Assembly (NCBI GenBank): GCA_023433465.1
Contig: JAEZCR010000108.1
Span: 1-8,927, forward strand
DNA length: 8,927 bases
From: Pseudomonadota bacterium
Lineage (GTDB): Bacteria > Pseudomonadota > Gammaproteobacteria > Steroidobacterales > Steroidobacteraceae
Direction: 5' to 3'
Positions 1-6,535 of this stretch are shown here, in pieces. Under the pieces are notes generated by a model. That model was not told where the DNA came from. It ran no database searches and was given only the letters and a program-made list of their open reading frames with translations. Each line of letters starts with the position of its first letter. The first letter of the stretch is position 1. The translations under genes and the position numbers were made by a program.

Positions 1-1328
<1,328 letters not shown>

Positions 1329-1330
1329 TC

Positions 1331-1344
1331 CGGCCCTCGGGCCG
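1331..1344 (+). repeat. Short GC-rich inverted repeat between ftsH and folP
   Basis: CGGCC (1331-1335) pairs with GGCCG (1340-1344) around a CTCG tetraloop. It ends 8 bp before the folP ATG and has no following T-run, so it does not look like an intrinsic terminator. It could be a 3'-end stabiliser for ftsH mRNA or could influence folP initiation. A 5-bp GC stem can arise by chance in such GC-rich DNA. Confidence 0.35.
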
Positions 1345-1352
1345 CAGTCGGG

Positions 1353-2213
1353 ATGCACATCCCTGAAACCTGGCAGTGCCGGGATCGAGTCATCGATCTC
1401 GGCACTCCCGCCGTCATGGGCGTGCTCAACATCACGCCCGATTCCTTTTCCGACGGCGGCCGATTCCTCGCGCGCGAAGCCGCGCTCGAACAGGCGCGCC
1501 GCCTGGTCGCGGAGGGCGCGGCCATCATCGACGTCGGCGGTGAGTCCACGCGTCCGGGCGCTTCGCCCGCCACGGCGGCCGAAGAGTTAGACCGCGTCGT
1601 TCCGGTCATCGAAGCGGTGCGCCGCGAATTCCCCGCGACGTTCATCTCCGTCGACACCACCAAGCCCGAAGTCATGAAGGCCTCCATCGCCGCGGGCGCC
1701 GACATCATCAACGACGTCCGTGCGCTCGCCGAACCGGGCGCGCTCGCCGTGGCCGCGTCGAGCGGCGCGGGTGTGTGTCTCATGCACATGAAGGGCGAGC
1801 CGCGCACGATGCAGGACGCGCCGTCATACGAGGACGTTGTGGGCGAGGTGAGCGCATTCCTCGCCGAACGGGTGGCCGCCGCGCGCGCCGCGGGAATTGA
1901 TTCGAGCCGTATCGCGATCGATCCCGGCTTCGGCTTCGGCAAACGCGTCATCGACAATCTCGCGCTGCTCAAGCGCCTCGAACAACTCAGTACGTTAGGC
2001 GTGATATTGGCCGTGGGCCTGTCACGCAAGTCCATGCTCGCGAAGATCACGGGACGCGCGGTCGGCGAACGTCTCGCGGGCAGCGTCGCGCTCGCCGCCA
2101 TTGCGGTTCTCAACGGAGCGCGTATCGTGCGCGCCCACGATGTGGCCGCGACGGTCGATGCAGTGCGAGTCGCCGCGGCGGTAGTTCAGGGAGCGGATTT
2201 CGATGTCTCGTAA
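1353..2213 (+). CDS. folP: Dihydropteroate synthase
   Basis: FolP condenses p-aminobenzoate with 6-hydroxymethyl-7,8-dihydropterin diphosphate to give 7,8-dihydropteroate in cytosolic folate synthesis; it is the sulfonamide target. The 286-residue TIM-barrel protein is of normal length. Visible motifs are VLNITPDSFSDGG (24-36), GGESTRPGA (62-70), ISVDT with D101, IND with N120, MHMKG (144-148), IDPGFGFGK (189-197, D190), SRKS (224-227, K226) and RAHD (R260, H262). These correspond to E. coli N22, D96, N115, D185, K221, R255 and H257, so the enzyme should be active. The ATG at 1353 gives the usual N-terminal length but has no good Shine-Dalgarno; only a GGG abuts the start codon. Its last 11 bp overlap glmM, suggesting coupled translation. 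Several AT-rich rare codons (TTA, ATA) sit in codons 215-219. Confidence 0.97.
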   Translation: MHIPETWQCRDRVIDLGTPAVMGVLNITPDSFSDGGRFLAREAALEQARRLVAEGAAIIDVGGESTRPGASPATAAEELDRVVPVIEAVRREFPATFISVDTTKPEVMKASIAAGADIINDVRALAEPGALAVAASSGAGVCLMHMKGEPRTMQDAPSYEDVVGEVSAFLAERVAAARAAGIDSSRIAIDPGFGFGKRVIDNLALLKRLEQLSTLGVILAVGLSRKSMLAKITGRAVGERLAGSVALAAIAVLNGARIVRAHDVAATVDAVRVAAAVVQGADFDVS

Positions 2214-3537
2214 GTATTTCGGTACCGATGGAGTTCGCGGACGCGTCGGCGAACATCCCATGACGGTGGATTTCGCCTTGCGCCTCGCGAGTGCGGCGGC
2301 GCGCGTGCTCGCACCCGAGGGTGGCACGGTGCTGATCGGCAAGGACACTCGTCTTTCCGGCTACATGTTCGAGGCGGCGCTCGAAGCGGGTTTCGTCGCC
2401 GCAGGCGTCGACGTGCTGCTGATCGGCCCGCTGCCGACGCCGGGCATCGCGTTCATGACGCGCAAGTTCCAGTGCGACTTCGGCGTCGTCATCAGCGCCT
2501 CTCACAATCTCTACGACGACAACGGCATCAAGTTCTTCGATCGCGACGGCGGCAAGCTCTCGGACGATATCGAGGAAGCCATCGAGGCCGAGCTCGAGAA
2601 GAGCCCCGTCACGCTCTCGTCGGTCGACCTCGGTCGTGCCTCGCGCGTGGACAAGTCGCGCCGTCACTACCAGGACTTCTGCGCGGAATCGCTGCCCAAG
2701 GGGATGACGCTCGAGGGCATGAAGCTCGTGGTCGATTGCGCGAATGGCGCCGGCTACAAGGTCGTGCCGCGCACGCTGACGGATCTCGGCGCGGAAATCA
2801 TTCCGATGGGTTGCTCGCCCAACGGCCGCAACATCAATGACGGCTGTGGATCCACTTCACCGGGACTGCTGCAGCTCACCGTGCCGGGCGTACGCGCGGC
2901 CGCGGGAATCGCGCTCGATGGCGACGGCGACCGGCTCGTCATGGTCGATGGACTCGGCCGCGTCGTCGATGGCGATCAACTCATCTATATCATCGCGAGC
3001 GCGCGCAAACGCGCGGGCACGCTCAAAGGTCCCGTCGTCGGAACGGTGATGAGCAACCTCGGGCTCGAGGTCGGCTTGCGCCAGCAGGGGATCGAATTCC
3101 GGCGCGCGCAGGTCGGTGACCGCTACGTGCTCGGCGCCCTGCGCGAGACCGGTGGTGAGGTCGGCGGCGAGTCTTCGGGACACATCCTGCTGCTCGACAA
3201 GACGACGACCGGCGACGCGATGATGGCGGCCTTGCAGGTTCTAGCGGTCATGCGCGAGACAGGCCAGAGCCTCGCGGAGCTCGCGGCCGGAATGGCGCGT
3301 TTCCCCCAGACCATGATCAACGTGAGAGTGGCCCGGCGCTTCGACCCGAAGTCGGTCCCGGAGCTCGGAGAAGCCGTGCAGCGCGTGGAAACCGAGCTCG
3401 GCGACGAGGGCCGTGTGGTTCTGCGGCCCTCCGGCACCGAACCCGTGATCCGCGTCATGGTCGAGGCCCGGGACGAGACGGATACGCAGCGTTGTGCCGA
3501 GGAAATCGCGGCCGCGGTGCGCCGCGTTGCGTCCTGA
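2203..3537 (+). CDS. glmM: Phosphoglucosamine mutase
   Basis: GlmM converts glucosamine-6-phosphate to glucosamine-1-phosphate, the step before GlmU in UDP-GlcNAc synthesis for peptidoglycan and LPS. The protein has 444 residues, the normal length for this alpha-D-phosphohexomutase family. The N-terminus KYFGTDGVRG is diagnostic. The phosphoserine loop ISASHN (97-102) places the catalytic Ser at 100, the metal loop is DGDGDR (239-244), the sugar-specificity loop is GGESSGH (321-327) and the phosphate-binding loop is RPSGTEPVIR (408-417). Two conserved positions differ from usual: Leu103 replaces Pro after ASHN, and Ser219 occupies the usual His/Asp position after GST. The start is supported by AGGGAG at 2188-2193, nine bases upstream, inside the folP 3' end. 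The overlap with folP implies co-transcription and probably translational coupling. Confidence 0.98.
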   Translation: MSRKYFGTDGVRGRVGEHPMTVDFALRLASAAARVLAPEGGTVLIGKDTRLSGYMFEAALEAGFVAAGVDVLLIGPLPTPGIAFMTRKFQCDFGVVISASHNLYDDNGIKFFDRDGGKLSDDIEEAIEAELEKSPVTLSSVDLGRASRVDKSRRHYQDFCAESLPKGMTLEGMKLVVDCANGAGYKVVPRTLTDLGAEIIPMGCSPNGRNINDGCGSTSPGLLQLTVPGVRAAAGIALDGDGDRLVMVDGLGRVVDGDQLIYIIASARKRAGTLKGPVVGTVMSNLGLEVGLRQQGIEFRRAQVGDRYVLGALRETGGEVGGESSGHILLLDKTTTGDAMMAALQVLAVMRETGQSLAELAAGMARFPQTMINVRVARRFDPKSVPELGEAVQRVETELGDEGRVVLRPSGTEPVIRVMVEARDETDTQRCAEEIAAAVRRVAS

Positions 3538-3555
3538 GGGGCCCGCCGCTATCAT
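3527..3555 (+). promoter_or_regulatory. Candidate sigma-70 promoter for tpiA-secG-tRNA-Leu
   Basis: TTGCGT (3527-3532) and TATCAT (3550-3555) are separated by exactly 17 bp. The -10 matches 5 of 6 consensus bases; the -35 matches only the TTG. A GC-rich discriminator (CCCGCCCC) follows, and the start site would fall near 3562. The -35 lies within the last codons of glmM. This is pattern matching only, and the -10 also sits in the loop of the hairpin described in the next entry. Confidence 0.4.
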
Positions 3556-3569
3556 CCCGCCCCTTTTTT
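3537..3569 (+). terminator. Weak candidate intrinsic terminator after glmM
   Basis: AGGGGC (3537-3542) pairs with GCCCCT (3559-3564), and the stem runs into a six-T tract at 3564-3569. The arrangement and position right at the glmM stop codon resemble a rho-independent terminator. The 16-nt loop is long, so the structure is probably weak and may allow read-through into tpiA. It overlaps the candidate -10 element at 3550-3555. Confidence 0.35.
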
Positions 3570-3571
3570 GA

Positions 3572-3589
3572 GCGGCCCCTTTCGGCCGC
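3572..3589 (+). repeat. Inverted repeat in the tpiA 5' leader
   Basis: GCGGCC (3572-3577) is perfectly complementary to GGCCGC (3584-3589) across a six-base CCTTTC loop. The hairpin ends 11 bases before the tpiA ATG, in the region where a Shine-Dalgarno is expected and where no clear one is seen. A T-run precedes rather than follows it, so it is not a + strand terminator. It may affect tpiA translation or mRNA stability, which is inference. Confidence 0.4.
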
Positions 3590-3600
3590 CGGCAGAACAC

Positions 3601-4353
3601 ATGCGTCGTCAGATCATCGCAGGCAACTGGAAAATGCACGGCTCGCGCGCGGAAAACGCGGCGCTGGTCGAGAACATCGTGCACAAGCTGCCGAACACCT
3701 CGGCGGAAGTGTGGGTGTGTCCTCCATTTCCCTACCTTGCTGAAGTGAGCCGTGCCCTGGCCGGATCACGCGTGAGCCTGGGCGCGCAGGACTGCTGCGC
3801 CGAAACCCAGGGCGCGTTCACCGGCGAGGTTTCGGCCTCCATGTTGAAGGACGTCGGCTGCGCGGGCGCGATCGTGGGGCACTCCGAGCGCCGCGCGCTG
3901 TTCGCCGAAACGGATCAGCTCGTGGCGCGCAAGTTCGCCGCGGTGCTGGCCGCGGGTCTCATGCCGATCCTCTGCGTCGGCGAGTCGCTCGCCGAGCGCG
4001 AAGCGGGCCGCACGTTCGAAGTGGTGGATCGCCAACTCGACGCGGTGCTGGATCTGTCCGGCGTGGCGGCATTCAATCGCGCGGTGATCGCGTATGAGCC
4101 CGTGTGGGCCATCGGCACCGGCAAGACGGCGACGCCGCAACAGGCCGAGGAAGTGCATGCCCACATCCGCGGGCGCATCGCGGCTCGCGATGCTAAGATC
4201 GCGGCCCTCGTCCGAATCCAGTACGGCGGCAGCGTCAAGGGCGCGAACGCGGCGGAGCTGTTTTCGATGCCGAACGTGGACGGCGGCCTCATCGGCGGCG
4301 CTTCTCTGAAGGCCGAAGAATTCCTGGCGATCGTCGCAGCCGCCCGCGCCTGA
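3601..4353 (+). CDS. tpiA: Triosephosphate isomerase
   Basis: TpiA interconverts dihydroxyacetone phosphate and glyceraldehyde-3-phosphate in cytosolic glycolysis and gluconeogenesis. The 250-residue TIM-barrel protein has the normal length. The catalytic set is complete: N9 and K11 in AGNWKMHG, H94 in IVGHSERR (91-98), E166 in AYEPVWAIGTG (164-174, running into flexible loop 6) and the phosphate-binding YGGSV (208-212) and GGAS (232-235). I chose the ATG at 3601 because it yields the family N-terminus just before GNWK. An in-frame TTG at 3568 would add eleven residues with no family resemblance. The ribosome-binding site is weak. tpiA lies between glmM and secG; E. coli lacks it there, but I recall this position from Xanthomonas-like genomes. 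It probably shares a transcript with secG, 16 bp downstream. Confidence 0.97.
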   Translation: MRRQIIAGNWKMHGSRAENAALVENIVHKLPNTSAEVWVCPPFPYLAEVSRALAGSRVSLGAQDCCAETQGAFTGEVSASMLKDVGCAGAIVGHSERRALFAETDQLVARKFAAVLAAGLMPILCVGESLAEREAGRTFEVVDRQLDAVLDLSGVAAFNRAVIAYEPVWAIGTGKTATPQQAEEVHAHIRGRIAARDAKIAALVRIQYGGSVKGANAAELFSMPNVDGGLIGGASLKAEEFLAIVAAARA

Positions 4354-4369
4354 TTTTGGAACTTTCAAG

Positions 4370-4756
4370 ATGTTGCGAACCATTCTCACAGTCGTGCAGG
4401 TCCTTTCGGGCTTCATCATCGTAGGACTCGTGCTGTTGCAGCGTGGCAAAGGCGCGGACGCGGGTGCGGGATTCGGTGCGGGCGCATCGGGAACGGTTTT
4501 CGGAGCGCGCGGGGCCACTACGGGCCTGTCGCGCATGACGGCGATCGTCGCCGCCATTTTCATGATCAACAGTCTTTTCCTGACCTACGCGTTCAGGGAC
4601 CAGGCGCGCGCCACGCCGGAATCGCTGCTCGACAAGGTTCCGGTGGGCACGACGGCCCCGGCGCCCGTTGAGACGGCACCGCCGGTCGACGCGAACGCCG
4701 TGCCCGTTCCGACCGCACCGGCCGAACAGCCGGCGCCGACACCGGAAAAGCCCTGA
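4370..4756 (+). CDS. secG: Protein-export membrane protein SecG
   Basis: SecG is the small accessory subunit of the SecYEG translocon in the inner membrane and assists SecA-driven preprotein export. The 128-residue product has two predicted membrane helices at about 5-24 and 54-74. They are joined by the typical Gly/Ala-rich cytoplasmic loop beginning LLQRGKGADAG (22-32). The C-terminal tail (about 91-128) is rich in Pro, Ala, Thr and Val and of low complexity, which is common and variable in this family. The start ATG at 4370 follows the tpiA stop by 16 bp with only a weak GGA-type ribosome-binding site. The tRNA-Leu gene begins 15 bp after the stop, with no terminator between, so secG mRNA and tRNA precursor are probably one transcript. 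The same secG-leuU pairing exists in E. coli. Confidence 0.95.
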   Translation: MLRTILTVVQVLSGFIIVGLVLLQRGKGADAGAGFGAGASGTVFGARGATTGLSRMTAIVAAIFMINSLFLTYAFRDQARATPESLLDKVPVGTTAPAPVETAPPVDANAVPVPTAPAEQPAPTPEKP

Positions 4757-4771
4757 CGAATTTTTGAACAC

Positions 4772-4856
4772 GCCGACGTGGTGGAATTGGTAGACACACT
4801 AGCTTGAGGGGCTAGCGGAGCGATCCGTGGGAGTTCGAGTCTCCCCGTCGGCACCA
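4772..4856 (+). tRNA. leuU: tRNA-Leu (anticodon GAG)
   Basis: This is a complete 85-nt class II tRNA with encoded CCA. The acceptor stem GCCGACG (4772-4778) pairs perfectly with CGTCGGC (4846-4852), followed by discriminator A (4853) and CCA (4854-4856). The D arm has GTG/CAC with the GGTAGA loop. The anticodon stem CTAGC/GCTAG (4799-4803, 4811-4815) encloses TTGAGGG with anticodon GAG at 4806-4808. A long variable arm forms CGGA/TCCG, and the T arm is GGGAG-TTCGAGT-CTCCC (4829-4845). The long variable arm and discriminator A fit leucine; it should read CUC and CUU codons. Its location after secG matches E. coli leuU, also a GAG leucine tRNA. The precursor is probably processed from the secG transcript. 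Confidence 0.97.
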
Positions 4857-4872
4857 TCACTTTCCTGCGCTC

Positions 4873-4881
4873 TGATACAAT
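4873..4881 (+). promoter_or_regulatory. Candidate extended -10 promoter for the nuo operon
   Basis: TGATACAAT contains an extended -10 (TGn) followed by TACAAT (4876-4881), matching 5 of 6 consensus bases. No good -35 lies at 16-18 bp, which would be tolerable with an extended -10. The following (CG)4 at 4882-4889 gives a very GC-rich discriminator; such discriminators are typical of promoters sensitive to the stringent response. The expected start near 4888 gives a leader of about 78 nt before nuoA. Confidence 0.45.
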
Positions 4882-4899
4882 CGCGCGCGAATTTTTCCG

Positions 4900-4941
4900 G
4901 GGGCGGTTGTCTCTCATCATCGAGAGGTTGCTGCCCCTTTT
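4900..4941 (+). terminator. Terminator-like stem-loop upstream of nuoA (tRNA-Leu terminator or nuo leader attenuator)
   Basis: GGGGCGGTTGTCTCTC (4900-4915) folds onto GAGAGGTTGCTGCCCC (4922-4937) around the ATCATC loop. This gives 11 Watson-Crick pairs, four G-U pairs and one T-T mismatch, and TTTT follows at 4938-4941. The shape is that of an intrinsic terminator, though the T-run is short. It lies 44 bp after the tRNA, downstream of the candidate nuo -10 and 24 bp before nuoA. If the promoter call is right, the hairpin is inside the nuo leader RNA and could attenuate the operon. Confidence 0.5.
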
Positions 4942-4965
4942 CGTGATGGCGCAGACCTGTCGGAC

Positions 4966-5334
4966 ATGCTCGAAAACTACCTGCCAGTATTGATCTTTCT
5001 CACCGTGGCCACGGGCCTCGCGCTGGTACTGCTGACGCTTGGCATCGTCATCGGCCGGTGGAAGGCGAAGGCGCGTACTGACGCGCAGAAGCTCTCGCCG
5101 TATGAGTGCGGCTTCGAGGCCTTCGAAGACAGCCGCATGAAATTCGACGTGCGTTACTACCTCGTCGCCATTCTCTTCATCATCTTCGATCTCGAAATCG
5201 CCTTCCTCTTTCCGTGGGCGGTGGTGCTGGACAGCATCGGTGTGTTCGGTCTCGTCGCGATGGGCATCTTCCTGTTCATCCTCGTCGTGGGCTTCATCTA
5301 CGAGTGGAAGAAAGGAGCGCTCGAGTGGGATTAG
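4966..5334 (+). CDS. nuoA: NADH-quinone oxidoreductase subunit A
   Basis: NuoA is a small membrane-arm subunit of respiratory complex I (ND3 homologue) next to the quinone chamber. The 122-residue product has three predicted membrane helices at about 6-30, 64-86 and 91-113. The conserved cytoplasmic loop holds SPYECGFEAF (44-53), with C48 equivalent to the conserved ND3 loop cysteine. Helix 2 carries the family signature IFDLEIAFLFPW (73-84) with acidic D75 and E77. The overall character is closer to the Xanthomonas/betaproteobacterial and mitochondrial type than to E. coli NuoA. The ATG at 4966 gives the normal short N-terminus. No clear Shine-Dalgarno is visible, and an out-of-frame ATG lies at 4946. 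It is the first gene of the nuo operon, and its last 10 bp overlap nuoB. Confidence 0.97.
   Translation: MLENYLPVLIFLTVATGLALVLLTLGIVIGRWKAKARTDAQKLSPYECGFEAFEDSRMKFDVRYYLVAILFIIFDLEIAFLFPWAVVLDSIGVFGLVAMGIFLFILVVGFIYEWKKGALEWD
5312..5317 (+). promoter_or_regulatory. Ribosome-binding site of nuoB (decides its GTG start)
   Basis: AAGGAG lies inside the 3' end of nuoA, seven bases before a GTG at 5325. This is the strongest Shine-Dalgarno seen in the window, and it fixes the nuoB start at GTG, because the frame offers no ATG near the expected N-terminus. Confidence 0.85.
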
Positions 5335-5831
5335 CGGACAACGCACCAGACAATGAACCACAGGGCTTCGCCGAGCGCGGATTCCTGACGACCACCGTCG
5401 ACACCGTCTTCAACTGGGCGCGCACCGGATCGTTGTGGCCGATGACGTTCGGCCTCGCGTGCTGCGCGGTCGAGATGATGCATGCCGGCGCGTCGCGGTA
5501 TGACCTCGACCGCTTCGGCGTCGTGTTCCGCCCGAGCCCGCGCCAGTCCGACGTGATGATCGTCGCCGGCACGCTCGTGAACAAGATGGCGCCGGCACTG
5601 CGCAAGGTCTACGACCAGATGCCCGAGCCGCGCTGGGTCATTTCGATGGGCTCGTGCGCGAACGGCGGCGGCTACTACCACTATTCGTACGCCGTGGTTC
5701 GCGGATGCGACCGCATCGTTCCCGTCGACGTGTACGTACCCGGCTGCCCGCCGACCGCGGAGGCGCTGCTCTACGGGATCATCCAGCTGCAGAAGAAGAT
5801 CGAGCGCACGAGCACGATCGCCAACGCCTGA
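5325..5831 (+). CDS. nuoB: NADH-quinone oxidoreductase subunit B
   Basis: NuoB (PSST homologue) carries iron-sulfur cluster N2, the last electron carrier before ubiquinone in complex I, in the connecting module on the cytoplasmic side. From the GTG start the protein has 168 residues. The four N2 ligands are visible: C46 and C47 in GLACCAVEMM, C111 in SMGSCANGGG and C141 in VPGCPPTAEAL. The segment GFLTTTVDTVFNWARTGSLW (20-39 approximately) is typical of the family. The frame is open further upstream to 5106, but that stretch is antisense-free overlap with nuoA and unlike NuoB. The GTG, with its Shine-Dalgarno at 5312-5317, overlaps the nuoA stop codon region by 10 bp, implying translational coupling. 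nuoC follows after 6 bp. Confidence 0.97.
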   Translation: MGLADNAPDNEPQGFAERGFLTTTVDTVFNWARTGSLWPMTFGLACCAVEMMHAGASRYDLDRFGVVFRPSPRQSDVMIVAGTLVNKMAPALRKVYDQMPEPRWVISMGSCANGGGYYHYSYAVVRGCDRIVPVDVYVPGCPPTAEALLYGIIQLQKKIERTSTIANA

Positions 5832-5837
5832 GTTCCG

Positions 5838-6521
5838 ATGACTGAAAAGATCGAATCACTCGCCACGAGGATCGAAACGCGCCTGCCCGGATTGGTGCAG
5901 CGCGCGCCGTCGTTGGCCGACGAGTTGTGTTACGAGGTCCAGCCGCAGAACCTGAAGCAGGTGTGCCTCGCGCTGCGCGACACGCCCGAGCTCAAGTTCG
6001 AGATGCTCATGGATATCGCCGGCATCGATTACCTCGACTACGCCGTCAGCGAGTGGAAGACCTATTCGGCGACCTCGTCGGGATTCAGCCGCGGCGTGAA
6101 CCGCGGCCAGCAGCGCAAGCCGCATGACGGCGCGCGTTTCGCGGTCGCGTATCACCTGATGTCGATCACCAACAACCAGCGACTGCGCCTGCGCGCGCGC
6201 TGCGAGGACGCTGAAGATCCTCTCATCGACTCGGTGGTGGACATCTGGCCGGGCGCGAACTGGTTCGAGCGCGAGGCGTTCGACCTGTTCGGCATCCTGT
6301 TCACGGGGCATCCGGACCTGCGCCGCATCCTCACCGACTACGGCTTCATCGGCCATCCGTTCCGCAAGGATTTCCCGCTGATCGGCAACGTCGAAGTGCG
6401 TTACGACGCGGACAAGCAGCGCGTGGTGTACGAGCCGGTGAGCATCGAACCCCGCACGCTCGTGCCGAAAGTCATTCGCGACGACAACCGTTACGAACCT
6501 GCCCTGAAAAGCGGGAAATAA
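5838..6521 (+). CDS. nuoC: NADH-quinone oxidoreductase subunit C (unfused)
   Basis: NuoC is the 30-kDa peripheral-arm subunit of complex I. It has no cofactor and packs against NuoD and NuoB. The 227-residue product carries the 30K signature around WFEREAFDLFGILF (142-155), followed by GHPDLRRILTDYGF (157-170), HPFRKDFPLIG (173-183) and VYEPVSIEPR (197-206). nuoC is separate from nuoD here, unlike the E. coli nuoCD fusion. Between the N-terminal fold (DYLDYAV, 64-70) and the strand FAVAYHLMS (101-109) is a polar, Gly/Arg/Ser-rich segment with SGFSRGVNRG (81-90). I recall similar insertions in Xanthomonas-like NuoC. The ATG at 5838 is 6 bp after nuoB and has only a weak Shine-Dalgarno, so re-initiation after nuoB is likely. 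Confidence 0.96.
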   Translation: MTEKIESLATRIETRLPGLVQRAPSLADELCYEVQPQNLKQVCLALRDTPELKFEMLMDIAGIDYLDYAVSEWKTYSATSSGFSRGVNRGQQRKPHDGARFAVAYHLMSITNNQRLRLRARCEDAEDPLIDSVVDIWPGANWFEREAFDLFGILFTGHPDLRRILTDYGFIGHPFRKDFPLIGNVEVRYDADKQRVVYEPVSIEPRTLVPKVIRDDNRYEPALKSGK

Positions 6522-6535
6522 GACACAGAAGTGCA

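Noticed and set aside
3568..3600. TTG-initiated N-terminal extension of tpiA
   Set aside because: The eleven extra residues have no family resemblance and fall in the leader hairpin, while the ATG at 3601 gives the normal TpiA N-terminus.
4857..4965. tRNA-associated integration site or mobile element next to tRNA-Leu
   Set aside because: No repeat of the tRNA 3' end, no integrase, and the conserved nuo operon follows immediately.
4946..4993. A 15-codon ORF (MAQTCRTCSKTTCQY) overlapping the nuoA start, with a CxxC motif, possible leader peptide
   Set aside because: There is no Shine-Dalgarno upstream (the preceding bases are pyrimidine-rich), and most of the ORF overlaps nuoA out of frame, so its composition is forced by that gene.
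5106..5324. Upstream extension of the nuoB reading frame
   Set aside because: This part is an Arg/Leu/His-rich shadow of nuoA. The GTG at 5325 has an excellent ribosome-binding site and gives the expected NuoB length.
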